64,000 bases of DNA from Roseomonas acroporae (lineage in GTDB: Bacteria; Pseudomonadota; Alphaproteobacteria; Acetobacterales; Acetobacteraceae), in assembly GCF_023223525.1 (NCBI RefSeq), contig NZ_JALPRX010000071.1, positions 39,411 through 103,410 on the forward strand, written 5' to 3'. A program made the position numbers and the translations under genes. The notes beneath the pieces were generated by a model. It did not search any database and had not been told where the DNA came from. It was given only the letters and a program-made list of their open reading frames with translations. This document shows, piece by piece, positions 7,877 to 16,883 of the stretch. Position 1 is the stretch's first letter; each line of letters begins with the position of its first letter.

Positions 7877-8830
7877 TCAGAGATCGAGCACGAGGCGCTT
7901 CGACCTCGCGCGCGAGCAGCAGAGCAGGATCTGGTCGCCGGCCGCCTTCTCCTCCTCGGTGAGGTACTCGTCGCGATGGTCCGGCTCGCCTTCCAGCACG
8001 TTGCACAGGCAGGTGCCGCAGATGCCCTGCTCGCAGGACACCTCGACCGCGACGCCGGCCCCGGCCAGCGCGGCCACGATGCTCTGGCCGGCGGCGACGG
8101 CGACGGTGCGGCCGGACTGCGCCAGCTCCACCTCGAAGGCGTCGCCCGACGTGTCCACCTCGGTCTGGAAGTATTCGCGGTGGAGCTGCGGTTCCGGATA
8201 GCCGAGGCGGCGCGCGCCGGCGATCACCTCCTCCATGAAGCCCGCCGGGCCGCAGACATAGAGGTGGATGCCCGGCGCCGGCGGCGGCAGGTCGCGCTCC
8301 GGCACCAGCCGCCCGGTCTCGGCGCTGAGGTGCAGCCGCGTGCGGCCCTGGAAAGGCGCTGCCGCCAGCTCGTCGAGGAAGGCGGCGCGGCCGCGCTCGC
8401 GGGCGCAGTAGTGCAGCTCGAATTCCGCGCCGGCGCGGTCCAGCGCATGCGCCATGGCCAGCATCGGCGTGATGCCGATGCCGCCGCCGACCAGCACCGA
8501 ACGCGTGGCGCCGTCCGCCAGCGGGAACAGGTTGCGCGGCCGGCCGATGCGCAGGCGCTCGCCGGCGCGGAACCCGGCATGGATCGCCGCCGAGCCGCCG
8601 CGCGAGGCGGGGTCGAGCAGGATGCCGAGCCGGTAGCGCGAGGCGTCGGCCGGGCTGCCGCAGAGCGAGTACTGCCGCACCAGCCCGGGGCCGACATGCA
8701 CGTCCACATGGGCGCCGGCCTCGAAGCCGGGCAGCGCGCCGCCGGCGGCGGGCACGAGGTCGAGCACGACGATTCCCGCCGCCTGCTCCTCGCGCCGCGC
8801 GATCACCACCTCCAGAAGCTCGTCGCCCAT
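7877..8830 (-). CDS. PDR/VanB-type oxidoreductase (FMN + plant-type 2Fe-2S)
   Basis: A 317-residue electron-transfer protein of the phthalate dioxygenase reductase type. Order: FMN-binding barrel with RQYSLCGSP (about residues 50-60), NAD-binding domain with LVGGGIGITPMLAMAHAL (about 112-130) and the YVCGPAGFMEEVI signature, then a C-terminal ferredoxin domain with Cys ligands in SCEQGICGTCLCNVLEG and ILLCCSRA. It passes electrons from NAD(P)H to a Rieske oxygenase, here most likely the alpha/beta pair encoded upstream. It is 48 bp downstream of the SDR gene. The family is secure and the redox partner is inferred from the operon. Confidence 0.93.
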   Translation of the reverse strand: MGDELLEVVIARREEQAAGIVVLDLVPAAGGALPGFEAGAHVDVHVGPGLVRQYSLCGSPADASRYRLGILLDPASRGGSAAIHAGFRAGERLRIGRPRNLFPLADGATRSVLVGGGIGITPMLAMAHALDRAGAEFELHYCARERGRAAFLDELAAAPFQGRTRLHLSAETGRLVPERDLPPPAPGIHLYVCGPAGFMEEVIAGARRLGYPEPQLHREYFQTEVDTSGDAFEVELAQSGRTVAVAAGQSIVAALAGAGVAVEVSCEQGICGTCLCNVLEGEPDHRDEYLTEEEKAAGDQILLCCSRARSKRLVLDL

Positions 8831-8878
8831 GCTTCGGTCTCTCCGTTTCCGGCCCGGCCGGGCCTCAGTGGTTGGGCG

Positions 8879-9637
8879 TCAGCGCAGGTACAGCCCGCCG
8901 TTCACGTCCCAGGTGGCGCCGGTCGCGAAGGCGGCCTCGGGGGAGGCGAGCTGGACCACCAGGCTCGCCACGAAGGCGGGATCGCCGATCTCGCCGACCG
9001 GGATGCCCTCCTTCAGCGCGGCGAGGCGCTCGGGCGGCACGGTGCGGTGGACCATCGGCGTGTCCAGCGGGCCGGGCGCGATCGCGTTCACCGTGACGCC
9101 GGCGCGGCCGAGGTCGCGCGCGAACACCTTGGTCAGCGTCACGATCCCGCCCTTGGAGGCGGCGTAGTGCGCGCCCGTGGCGGTGCCGCCGTTCTGCCCG
9201 GCGAGCGAGGCCATGTTGACGATGCGGCCATGGCCCCGGTCGCGGAAATGCGCGCCGAACACCTGGCAGCCGAGGAAGGTGCCGCGCAGGTTCACCGCGA
9301 CCACCGCGTCGAATTCCTCGGGGCTGATCTCCATCACCGGCCGCGCCACGGTCATGGCGGCGTTGTTGACCAGCACCTGCGCGCTGCCCCAGCGTGCCAC
9401 CAGCAGCGCCAGCGCCCGCTCGAACGCCGCCTTCTCCCGCACGTCGAGGGCGAGGCCCAGCGCCGTGCCGCCCGAGGCGTCGAGCCCCGCCGCCACGTCG
9501 CGCGCCGCCGCCTCGTCGATGTCGGCCACCGCGACGCGGTAGCCGGCGCCGTGCAGCGCCCGGACGATGGCGCTGCCGAGGCCGCTGCCGCCGCCCGTGA
9601 CCAGCGCGACGCGCCGGTCCGTCGTCGTCGCGCTCAC
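8879..9637 (-). CDS. SDR family oxidoreductase
   Basis: A 252-residue classical short-chain dehydrogenase. The cofactor motif is VTGGGSGLGSAI at residues 14-25, the acidic residue after beta-2 (VAVADID) favours NAD, NNAA is at about 90, and the catalytic Ser...YAASK set is seen in MASLAGQNGG...HYAASKGG. The C-terminus TGATWDVNGGLYLR is typical. Its start overlaps the stop of the dioxygenase beta subunit by 4 bp, so it is translationally coupled to it. In such clusters an SDR commonly oxidises the cis-dihydrodiol formed by the dioxygenase to a catechol (BenD-like); that role fits but is not proven. Confidence 0.9.
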   Translation of the reverse strand: MSATTTDRRVALVTGGGSGLGSAIVRALHGAGYRVAVADIDEAAARDVAAGLDASGGTALGLALDVREKAAFERALALLVARWGSAQVLVNNAAMTVARPVMEISPEEFDAVVAVNLRGTFLGCQVFGAHFRDRGHGRIVNMASLAGQNGGTATGAHYAASKGGIVTLTKVFARDLGRAGVTVNAIAPGPLDTPMVHRTVPPERLAALKEGIPVGEIGDPAFVASLVVQLASPEAAFATGATWDVNGGLYLR

Positions 9638-10182
9638 AGGATGTAGCCGATGCCGCGCAGGGCCTCGGTGCTGTTGATCAGCCGGACCACCTTGCGCTCG
9701 ATGCGCAGCCCGCCGGCCGCGCGGACCAGGCGGAACTCGACATCGGCGGCGTAGAAGCGCTCGCGGCCGCGCCGGAACTCGGTCAGCATCTGCGAGCAGC
9801 GCAGCGCGCAGCCGGCGGCGTCGGCGTTCAGCAGGCGGAAGCGCGAGAGCGAGCGCACCGTGCGCGCCACCGGCGAGGCGGAGACGGACTGGCCGCTGGT
9901 CAGGCGCTGCACGCGCTTCTCGCGCATGGCGTGGTCGTCATAGGCGTAGTTCAGCGTGTTCTCGAAGTCGGTCGCCCCCGGCTCGATCGGCACGACGTAG
10001 CGGGCATCCGGCGTCCAGAGGGCGAGCCAGGCCTCGTACTCGGCATGGTCGAGCAGGTCGGCCTCCAGCCAGGCGAATTCCATCGCCTCGGCCAGGGTAA
10101 TGGGGGTCAGGGTAATGGGGGTCAGGGTGTTCGTGGCGTCGGCGGCGGCCATGGCGGCGTTTCCCGTGATCGGCATGTCCAT
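9634..10182 (-). CDS. Aromatic-ring-hydroxylating dioxygenase, beta subunit
   Basis: A 182-residue small subunit of a Rieske non-haem iron oxygenase (NTF2-like fold). Recognisable blocks are FAWLEADLLDHAEYEAWLALWTPDARYVVPIEPG, TLNYAYDDHAMREKRVQRL, and SRFRLLNADAAGC before the terminal RKVVRLINSTEALRGIGYIL. The subunit is structural and supports the alpha trimer. It starts 3 bp after the alpha stop and overlaps the SDR start. The N-terminus carries an in-frame 15-bp tandem duplication (10099-10128) that repeats TLTPI, so the first 28 residues may be variable or the true start may lie later (for example Met at residue 34). Confidence 0.9.
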   Translation of the reverse strand: MDMPITGNAAMAAADATNTLTPITLTPITLAEAMEFAWLEADLLDHAEYEAWLALWTPDARYVVPIEPGATDFENTLNYAYDDHAMREKRVQRLTSGQSVSASPVARTVRSLSRFRLLNADAAGCALRCSQMLTEFRRGRERFYAADVEFRLVRAAGGLRIERKVVRLINSTEALRGIGYIL

Positions 10183-10185
10183 CGC

Positions 10186-11451
10186 TCAGCCCTCCATCAT
10201 CCGCTTCCACTGGCCGTAGGCGGCGCGCATGCCGGTCTCGGCGCTGACGTCGCTGCGGCGGTGGCCGTCCGGCAGCGCCTCCTCGTGCGAGAGGCCGCGG
10301 TTGATCATCAGCCACAGCTCCGGGCCGCCGCTGGCGCCGTGCTGCACGCGGTCCCACACCTCGGCGTCGTCCGGGCTGCCGAAGCCCATCGGGCCCTGGA
10401 AGAATTCGTGGATGCGCAGCCGGGCGCGGTTCGCCGCCGCCGGGCCGCCCTGCATGCCGAGGGCGACGTGGCGCACCTCGGTCTCGTCCACCGAGATGGG
10501 CTGGAGCACGCGGAAGAAGGCGGCGGAGCAGCCGAGGTTGGGGAAAAGGTTCAGGTTGAAGCCGCAGCCGCCGACCGCGCGCACGATGCGGCGCACCGTC
10601 GGGTCGTCATGCTCCTTCGCCAGCTCGGCGGCCAGCTCGGCGAAGCGCTCGGGGATCGGCGCGTCGAGCCCTTCCTCCAGGTCCACCAGCTCGGGCATCA
10701 TCACCATGACGCTGTGGCCGTTGCCGAGATCCTCGACGAAGCCGCCCTTGTTCATGATGTCCCAGGACTCCTCCGTCTCCGTGTCGGCGGCGGTGAGGAA
10801 GGAGCGGTGGACCAGCGGGAAGTGGTAGGCGTCGGTGGTGTTCTCGAGCTGGATCTTCCAGTTGCCGGGGAAGCGGAACCGGTGCTCGCCCTGGGTCACG
10901 ATCGGGTAGCCGGCGCCCTGCTTCATGAACAGGTCGATCCACTTGCGCGCCCCGCCCAGCCAGTCGGCCAGCGGCATGATGTCCGCCTTGAAGGAGGCGA
11001 AGATCAGCCCGGCATAGGTCTCGACCCGCAGCGAGCGCAGCGGCAGCGACGCCTTGTCCAGCGTGCCGTCGTAGCCCTTCTCGTAGGGCACGCCGCGCAG
11101 CGAGCCGTCCAGCGCGTAGGACCAGCCGTGATAGGGGCAGACGAAGCTGTTGGTGCGGCCCTTGTGCACCTCGCAGACCGTCGCCGCGCGGTGGCGGCAG
11201 CGGTTGACGTGGACATGCACCGCGCCCTTGCGGTCGCGCACCACGATCACCGGCTGGCGGCCGACCTGCGCCGTCTTGAAGTCGCCGGGCTTGGGGATCT
11301 CGCTTTCGTGCGCGACCCAGACCCAGCTGCTCTCGAAGATCCGCGTCATCTCCGCCTCGAAGATGGCGGGGTCGGTGTAGAGCGTCGTGCGCGCGCGGTC
11401 CGGCTGCACCAGCGCGTCGAGCGTGGATGGCATGGGCAGGTTGGTGTCCAT
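10186..11451 (-). CDS. Aromatic-ring-hydroxylating dioxygenase, alpha subunit
   Basis: A 421-residue catalytic subunit. The Rieske 2Fe-2S motif is C-x-H-x17-C-x2-H (CRH ... CPYHGW) at about residues 78-102. The mononuclear Fe(II) site is shown by ENTTDAYHFPLVHRSF (bridging Asp and two His, about residues 200-215), with the carboxylate ligand probably in SPDDAEVWDRVQ near 370. Overall pattern and length resemble the benzoate/toluate/anthranilate dioxygenase group. It would add O2 to an aromatic acid using electrons from the VanB-type reductase downstream. The beta gene begins 3 bp after its stop. The substrate is not predictable from motifs alone. Confidence 0.93.
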   Translation of the reverse strand: MDTNLPMPSTLDALVQPDRARTTLYTDPAIFEAEMTRIFESSWVWVAHESEIPKPGDFKTAQVGRQPVIVVRDRKGAVHVHVNRCRHRAATVCEVHKGRTNSFVCPYHGWSYALDGSLRGVPYEKGYDGTLDKASLPLRSLRVETYAGLIFASFKADIMPLADWLGGARKWIDLFMKQGAGYPIVTQGEHRFRFPGNWKIQLENTTDAYHFPLVHRSFLTAADTETEESWDIMNKGGFVEDLGNGHSVMVMMPELVDLEEGLDAPIPERFAELAAELAKEHDDPTVRRIVRAVGGCGFNLNLFPNLGCSAAFFRVLQPISVDETEVRHVALGMQGGPAAANRARLRIHEFFQGPMGFGSPDDAEVWDRVQHGASGGPELWLMINRGLSHEEALPDGHRRSDVSAETGMRAAYGQWKRMMEG

Positions 11452-11518
11452 CTCGGGATTCCTCGGCGATGTCTCGTTCGGTGATGTCTCGGGGCGTCTC
11501 GTCGGCCGTCGCGCGGGA

Positions 11519-12709
11519 TCAGGGGAAGCCGGGCGTGGTGGGCAGGCCGAGCAGCACGCGGCCGGCGCTCTGCAGCGTGCCCTCGCCGAGGAAGGCGTGC
11601 TGCGCCACCACCAGGCTGTCGCACATGGCGCGCGCCAGCCCGTGTCCCTCGTAGATCGAGGTGGTGCCGGCGAGGCCGCAGGCGAGGCGCGCGACCTCGG
11701 CGCCGGTGCGCGCGGCGTGCGTCGCGGCGAGGCGCAGCAGGCTGGCCTCCTCGACCGGGAGCTTCCCGCCGGCGACCGCCGTCGCCCAGACCTGCTCGGT
11801 CGCCTCGTAGAAGAAGGCCCGCGCCGAGCGCAGCAGCGCCTCGGCCCTGGCGACCTCGGACTGCACGTAGGGGCGGTCGGCCATCCGCGGCGCGCCGGTG
11901 ATGGAGGCGCGGCCGCCGGCCATCTCCGTCACCTCGTCCAGCGCCGCGCGGGCGACGCCGAGCCCGACCACGGCCAGCACCTGTGCCGCGAGGCCGAGCG
12001 AGGGGTAGCGGTAGGCGGGCGAGTCCACCGAGGCCGGGCCGCCGCGGATCAGCGTCCATTCCTCGGGCACGAAGACGTCGTTCACCACGAGGTCGTGGCT
12101 GCCGGTGCCCTGGAGGCCGATCACCTCCCAGTTCGGCCGGATCTCGACCTGCCCGGCCGGCATCACGGCGACGCGCGGCAGACCGCCCTGCTCGCCCTCG
12201 ACCGCGATGCCGACGCCGATCAGGCTGGCGCCGGTGCAGCCGCTGCCGAACTTCCACCGGCCCTTCACCACGAAGCCGCCGGGCACGCGGCGCGCGGGCT
12301 GCAGCGGGAACAGGCCGCCGGCGAACACCACGTCCGGACCCTCGGCATAGACCTGCCGCAGCGTCGGCTCCGGCAGGGCGGCGAGGTAGGTGGCGGCGGC
12401 GCCGAAGCTGGCCACCCAGCCGGCGGAGCCGTCGGCTGCCGAGATCCGCTCGATCAGGCGGCAGAACTCGGCCGGGCTGCGCTCCTCGCCGCCGAAGCGG
12501 CGCGAGACCATGGCGCGGTACACGCCGACGCGGCGGAACGCCTCGACGATGTCCGGCGAGACGTGGCGCTGCGCCGAGAATTCGCCGCGCCGGGCGCGGA
12601 TCTCGGCCAGCAGCGGTGCCAGCGTGTCCCCAGGGGCGTTCCCGGGGGCGTTCCCGGGGGCCGAAATCCCGCCCTCCTCGCGTGGGGCGGCGTTGGCGAG
12701 GTGGTTCAT
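11519..12709 (-). CDS. Flavin-dependent monooxygenase, acyl-CoA dehydrogenase fold
   Basis: A 396-residue protein of the acyl-CoA dehydrogenase superfamily, closest in style to group D flavin monooxygenases (HsaA, DszC, HpaB-like) because it lacks the catalytic Glu context of dehydrogenases and sits with a flavin reductase. Blocks include FRRVGVYRAMVSRRFGGEERSP, SAADGSAGWVASFGAAATYLAALPE, VVKGRWKFGSGCTGASLIGVG, GTGSHDLVVNDVFVPEEWTL and the C-terminal GTTSIYEGHGLARAMCDSLVVAQH. I chose the ATG at 12709, preceded by AGGAG. A 12-bp tandem repeat near the N-terminus encodes repeated APGN (12633-12660). It is the first gene of the minus-strand cluster and probably hydroxylates the pathway's phenolic intermediate. 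Confidence 0.82.
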   Translation of the reverse strand: MNHLANAAPREEGGISAPGNAPGNAPGDTLAPLLAEIRARRGEFSAQRHVSPDIVEAFRRVGVYRAMVSRRFGGEERSPAEFCRLIERISAADGSAGWVASFGAAATYLAALPEPTLRQVYAEGPDVVFAGGLFPLQPARRVPGGFVVKGRWKFGSGCTGASLIGVGIAVEGEQGGLPRVAVMPAGQVEIRPNWEVIGLQGTGSHDLVVNDVFVPEEWTLIRGGPASVDSPAYRYPSLGLAAQVLAVVGLGVARAALDEVTEMAGGRASITGAPRMADRPYVQSEVARAEALLRSARAFFYEATEQVWATAVAGGKLPVEEASLLRLAATHAARTGAEVARLACGLAGTTSIYEGHGLARAMCDSLVVAQHAFLGEGTLQSAGRVLLGLPTTPGFP

Positions 12710-13240
12710 TCTCGGCTCCTCACGCGTCATGGATCGGGGACGGGCCGATGCGGCCGGCGACGACGCGCCCGGAGGGCCGGGCCGGCGACGCCACGTCAGT
12801 CCGGCGCAGATTCGGTTGTTCCGGCCACATCCTTCGCATCCCCACGTCCGGCGCGGCCTGACGCCCCGCATCCGCCGTGGCCACATGAAGCACGGAGTTA
12901 GTGGAAAATTCCAGCGAAATATCGACTATGGGCCAAGTTTCTGCTCGATATCGGCCAGCCGGCCGAATTGTAAGCACACGAATGGATCATGTGCCTACAG
13001 AATAGGCGAACGAATGCCCCTGCCCGGGCGATCCGCCCTCGTCCAGGCCGATCCGGGAACGGGGGCGGCGTGCCGGCCGCCCGGGCGGGCCGGCATGCCG
13101 CCCGCATCCCGCGATGCACGGTTCTTGCGAGGACGGACGGCGATGACAGACAAGCCCTCCCCCGGTCCCCGGCATGCGGCAGCACGCTCCGCGCCCCGGC
13201 AACCCGACCGCGCGGCGCGCCGCCGGCAAGGTTTCCGCCC
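12710..13240. promoter_or_regulatory. Divergent control region with inverted repeat
   Basis: This 530-bp gap separates the minus-strand aromatic operon from the plus-strand VOC gene. It contains the most AT-rich stretch of the neighbourhood (about 12885-13010), as expected of promoters. At 12970-12979 and 12989-12998 the sequence GTAAGCACAC is mirrored by ATGTGCCTAC with a 9-nt spacer (8 of 10 positions pair), a good candidate operator, perhaps for the MarR protein at 1008. No convincing protein or RNA gene was found in the remainder. Confidence 0.5.
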
Positions 13241-13747
13241 ATGACGGACGCCGCCGCGCCGCTCGTCACCGGCCTGTTCCACATCGCGGTGAAGACGAAC
13301 GACCTGCCCGCCACCCTCGCCTTCTACAAGAGCGTGCTCGGGCTGACGGAGGCGAAGCGGCCCGACTTCGGCTATCCGGGCGCCTGGCTCGCCATCCCGC
13401 TGCCGGGCGGGCAGGCAGTGATGCACATCTATGCCGGCGGCCCGGCCCTGGGACCGGCCGGCGAGGCGCCCGTCGGCACCGCCGCCATCGACCATGTCTC
13501 GCTCGCCTGCCGCGGCTACCACGGCTTCATCGCCCGCTTCCGCGCCGCCGGGCTGGACTGGCGCGAGTTCCTGGTGCCGGGCACCACGCTCTGGCAGCTC
13601 TTCGTCTACGACCCGTCCGGCGTGCAGATGGAATTGACCTTCGAGGGCGCTGCCGAGGACGGTCCGCCGCCCGACATGGCCGAGGGGCGCCGCTACGTCG
13701 CCGGCGCCTCCTTCTTCGACCCCGCCGCCTATCCGCGGCTGGCCTGA
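13241..13747 (+). CDS. VOC (glyoxalase/extradiol dioxygenase fold) family protein
   Basis: A 168-residue protein starting MTDAAAPLVTGLFHIAVKT, the usual first strand of the vicinal oxygen chelate fold with metal-ligand His in LFHIAV. The rest fits two beta-alpha-beta-beta-beta modules: NDLPATLAFYKSVLGLTEAKRPDF, GQAVMHIYAGG, AAIDHVSLACRGYHGFIARFRAAGLDWRE and LFVYDPSGVQMELTFEG. The candidate metal ligands (His in FHIA, His in IDHVS, Glu in QMELTF) are all present. The ATG at 13241 is used because the upstream frame is low-complexity. It is divergent from the aromatic operon and may process a product of it, but glyoxalase-like or ring-cleaving activity cannot be told apart here. Confidence 0.83.
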   Translation: MTDAAAPLVTGLFHIAVKTNDLPATLAFYKSVLGLTEAKRPDFGYPGAWLAIPLPGGQAVMHIYAGGPALGPAGEAPVGTAAIDHVSLACRGYHGFIARFRAAGLDWREFLVPGTTLWQLFVYDPSGVQMELTFEGAAEDGPPPDMAEGRRYVAGASFFDPAAYPRLA

Positions 13748-14121
13748 CGCCCGCCTGCCGGCGGCCGGCACGCCCGGGCCGGCCCCATGCCCGGATCGAG
13801 CATGCCCGGATCGAGCATGCGGGGCGGCCGTTCGCTGCGGCGTCGAAGCGAAATCGGCGCCGTTCAGGGGGCCTTCACCGATACCGCGCTAGGAATTCCT
13901 CCCGAGTGGCCTGCGGGTCGGTCTGGCGGGTCCTTTCCGCGCCGGGAGCGTCACAGCCCTTGCCCCGATGCCCCGCATCGGGGCGGCGGGCCTTCCTTCC
14001 CGGCACGAAAGTCCCTCACGTCCCGCCGCCGGCCACTCGGACAGGCTCCAGGAGAAAGCACGCCCCGGGCCGCCTCCGGTCGCCCTGGCGCCTGTCCGAC
14101 CCATGACCGTCAAGGACAGCC
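13748..14121. repeat. Gap with short direct repeat and hairpin
   Basis: No gene is seen. At about 13786-13818 the 15-bp unit ATGCCCGGATCGAGC is tandemly repeated. At 13962-13984 a perfect 10-bp stem (GCCCCGATGC / GCATCGGGGC, loop CCC) could terminate transcription of the VOC gene. AAGGA at 14112-14116 is the ribosome-binding site of the following chemoreceptor gene. Confidence 0.55.
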
Positions 14122-15810
14122 ATGCGCGCTTACCGTGGTATCTCGATCAGGGTCAGGCTGCTGGCCGCCTTCGGCGCCCTGCTCCTCATGCTCGGCATGC
14201 TCGGCGGAATCGGCCTGTACCAGGCATCGCGGCAGCGGGACGCCGCCGCCGAGATCAGCCGCAACTGGCTCCCCAGCATCGACCTGCTCGGCCGGATCGA
14301 GGCGCAGGCGACGCGCTACCGCCAGCAGCAGGCCTCGGTGATCCTGGCCGGCGGCAGCGAGCGTGCCGCGGCGGTCATGCAGCGCCGGGCGTCGTATCTG
14401 GCGGCGCTGGAGGAGAGTCTCGGCGCCTATGCCGCCCTGGTGACCGCGGGCGAGGAGCGTCGTCTGGCCGATGCCATGCGCGCCGCCTGGGCGTCGTACC
14501 GCGCCCAGGACGGGCGGCTCGACGCGCTGGTCGGCGCGGGCGACGTCGCCGCCGCCGGCGCGTTCTACAGCACCGGCCTGCGCGAGACGTTCGACCGCTT
14601 CGCCGGCGCGCTGCGGGATGTCCGCGCGCTCAACGGCCGGATGGCCGGCGAGGCGGTCGCGGCGGTGGACGGCACGTTCCGCGTCACGGCCTGGCTGACC
14701 GGCGCCGTCATGGTGGTCTCCGTGCTGGTGGCACTGGCCGCCGCGTCCTGGCTGAACCGCCATGTGGTGGCGCGGGTGGTGCGCCTGTCCGGCGTGATGC
14801 GCCAGCTCGCCCGGCGCGACTACGATTTCGAGCTGCCCTGCGTGGTGCTGGCCGACGAGATCGGCGAGATGGCGCGCGCGATCGACGAGTGCCGAGGCGG
14901 GCTGCGCGAGGCGGATTCGCGGGCGGCGGAGCAGGCGGCCGAGCAGGCCGGCCGCATCGAGCGCGCGCGACGCCTGGAGGCGCTGTCGAGCCGCTTCGAG
15001 GCCGAGGCCGGCCATCTGGTGGGCGGCATCGCCGATGCCGCCGCCTCGCTCCAGGTGACCGCCGCCGCCATGTCCGGCCATGCCGTCCTGGCCTCCGACC
15101 GCGCCGGGCAGGCCGCCGCGGCGGCAGGGCAGGCGGACGGCAACGTGCAGACCGTGGCCGCCGCCGCCGAGCAGCTCGCGGTCTCGGTGGCCGAGATCAC
15201 GCGGCAGATGGCGCACTCCACCGCCCTGGTGGAGAAGGCCGTCCTGGCGGCGCGTCGGACTGACGGCACGGTGCGCCGGCTGGCCGACGCGGCGGGGCGC
15301 ATCGGCGACGTGGTGAAGATGATCTCCGACATCGCGGGGCAGACCAACCTGCTGGCCCTGAACGCCACCATCGAGGCGGCGCGGGCCGGCGAGGCGGGCA
15401 AGGGCTTCGCGGTGGTGGCGAGCGAGGTCAAGACCCTCGCCGGCCAGACCGGGAAGGCGACCGAGGAGATCGGCGACCAGATCGGCCGGATCCAGGCGAC
15501 GACGCGCGATGTCGTCGCCGCCATCGAGGACATCGCGGCCCATGTCGGCGAGGTGAGCCAGGTCGCCACCGCCATCGCCGCGGCGGTGGAGGAGCAGGGC
15601 GCGGCCACGCGCGAGATCGCCCGCAATGTCGGCGAGGCCGCCGCCGGCACCCAGGCGGTGACCTGCAACGTCGCCGAGGTGAGCCGGGCGGCGAGCGAGA
15701 CCGGCGGCGCCACGCGCGAGGTGCTGGAGGCCTCGCAGGGCCTCTCGCGCCAGGCGGCCGGGCTGAACGAGGAGGTCGGGCGCTTCCTGGCCGGCATCAA
15801 GGCGGCCTGA
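14122..15810 (+). CDS. Methyl-accepting chemotaxis protein
   Basis: A 562-residue chemoreceptor. TM1 is residues 10-32 ([23 protein letters not shown]); a four-helix-bundle-like periplasmic domain follows to about residue 190; TM2 is about 192-212 ([22 protein letters not shown]). A HAMP-like segment leads to the signalling domain, whose tip is [38 protein letters not shown] (about 397-435), nearly invariant in the family. It relays ligand binding to CheA/CheW. No che genes are near, so it is an orphan receptor using a system elsewhere. AAGGA precedes the ATG. The last codons run into a 14-bp tandem repeat that overlaps the stop. Confidence 0.95.
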   Translation: MRAYRGISIRVRLLAAFGALLLMLGMLGGIGLYQASRQRDAAAEISRNWLPSIDLLGRIEAQATRYRQQQASVILAGGSERAAAVMQRRASYLAALEESLGAYAALVTAGEERRLADAMRAAWASYRAQDGRLDALVGAGDVAAAGAFYSTGLRETFDRFAGALRDVRALNGRMAGEAVAAVDGTFRVTAWLTGAVMVVSVLVALAAASWLNRHVVARVVRLSGVMRQLARRDYDFELPCVVLADEIGEMARAIDECRGGLREADSRAAEQAAEQAGRIERARRLEALSSRFEAEAGHLVGGIADAAASLQVTAAAMSGHAVLASDRAGQAAAAAGQADGNVQTVAAAAEQLAVSVAEITRQMAHSTALVEKAVLAARRTDGTVRRLADAAGRIGDVVKMISDIAGQTNLLALNATIEAARAGEAGKGFAVVASEVKTLAGQTGKATEEIGDQIGRIQATTRDVVAAIEDIAAHVGEVSQVATAIAAAVEEQGAATREIARNVGEAAAGTQAVTCNVAEVSRAASETGGATREVLEASQGLSRQAAGLNEEVGRFLAGIKAA

Positions 15811-15843
15811 CGGAAGCGACCTGACGGAAGCGACCTGGCGGAA
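15802..15843. repeat. Tandem repeat, three 14-bp units
   Basis: Three units of GCGACCTGACGGAA (first and third with one or two changes) begin inside the chemoreceptor gene, span its TGA stop and continue beyond it. The unit is not a multiple of three, so copy-number change would alter only sequence after the stop. The remaining gap to the cupin gene at 16156 holds no recognisable gene. Confidence 0.8.
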
Positions 15844-16155
15844 GCGGCCGATGGGGTCGATCCGCCGGGAACGGATCGCCGCCGGCCGGCATGGCATGGC
15901 CGGCGGCGGCCCGACGGTGCGGTCCGGAGGCACGCTCCGAAGTCGCGCTCCGAAGTTGCGATCCGCTGGCGAGGCGCGCCATGCGCACGTCTTACGCGGC
16001 GCCGCTCGGCTGGCTAGATTGGCCCGGTTCGCCCGGAGGGTTGGCGGTGCCCGTTGGCGCCTTCCGCCCCGAAGCGGCCGGCCGGCCGCCGCGTGGCCCC
16101 CGTCGGGGCCCGTCCCTGCGCCGGCCGGCGCCGGCGCCGAGAGAGGAGCCCAGCC

Positions 16156-16683
16156 ATGCCGCATGACGGCCACGAGCACCACGACATCCCGCCCGACGGC
16201 TGGAAGCACACGGGCGTGCAGGTGATCCCCGGCAGCAGCCTGGACACCAACACCGCCCAGACGCCCGGCATGAACCGTGCCGCGGCGATCAACTTCGCCC
16301 GCGCCGGGGCGCAGAAGATCTGGGCGGGCACGGTCCACATCCATCCGAACGCCAAGACCGGCGCGCACCATCACGGCGCGCTGGAAAGCGTGATCTACAT
16401 CGTCAAGGGACACGCCCGCATGCGCTGGGGCGAGAACCTGGAATTCGTGGCCGAGGGCGGGCCCGGCGACTTCATCTTCGTCCCGCCCTACGTGCCGCAC
16501 CAGGAGATCAACGCCTCCACCGACGAGACGCTGGAATGCGTCCTGGTGCGCAGCGACAACGAGGCGGTCGTGGTCAACCTCGACATCGAGCCGGTGGAGA
16601 AGCCGGAGACGGTGCTCTGGGTCGATCCGATCCACAAGGCGCCGGGTGAGGGCCAGGGCGGCACCGGCGAGCGCTGCGGCTGA
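16156..16683 (+). CDS. Cupin domain protein
   Basis: A 175-residue single-domain cupin. Cupin motif 1 is seen in VHIHPNAKTGAHHHGALESVIYIVKGHARM (about residues 58-87) with the metal-binding His cluster and Glu; motif 2 is PGDFIFVPPYVPHQEINAS (about 104-122) with the third His. The His-rich N-terminus (MPHDGHEHHD) could bind metal too. The ATG at 16156 follows GAGAGGAG. The fold covers dioxygenases, isomerases and regulatory sensors; nothing nearby decides the substrate. It is flanked by repeat-rich gaps and appears monocistronic. Confidence 0.85.
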   Translation: MPHDGHEHHDIPPDGWKHTGVQVIPGSSLDTNTAQTPGMNRAAAINFARAGAQKIWAGTVHIHPNAKTGAHHHGALESVIYIVKGHARMRWGENLEFVAEGGPGDFIFVPPYVPHQEINASTDETLECVLVRSDNEAVVVNLDIEPVEKPETVLWVDPIHKAPGEGQGGTGERCG

Positions 16684-16813
16684 GCCTCCCGCCCATCGGG
16701 GCGGCGGCGGTCGCGTGGCGGCCGCCACGCCGACGGCCGGGGCCGGTCCCCGCCATCGGCATGGCGGACCGGCCGCCCGCCACGGCGGACCGCCGTCCGG
16801 TGGGGCCCGCGGC

Positions 16814-16857
16814 TCGCCGTAGCGCGTTGTTTTCGGCGCGGATTCACGCCGCCGGGT
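16814..16857. repeat. Dispersed repeat, family 4, copy A
   Basis: About 42 bp containing GGCGGCGTGAATCC and GCCGAAAACAACGCGCTACGGC (reverse strand) recurs in the other orientation at about 63566-63604 upstream of the last gene, with a few substitutions. It lies in the 400-bp non-coding gap before trxA. Confidence 0.6.
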
Positions 16858-16883
16858 GCGGCCGCCCGCCGGCGATCCGCTCC

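Noticed and set aside
13748..16155. CRISPR-like array from short direct repeats
   Set aside because: The repeats are 14-15 bp, adjacent without unique spacers, and at most three copies; no cas genes are present.
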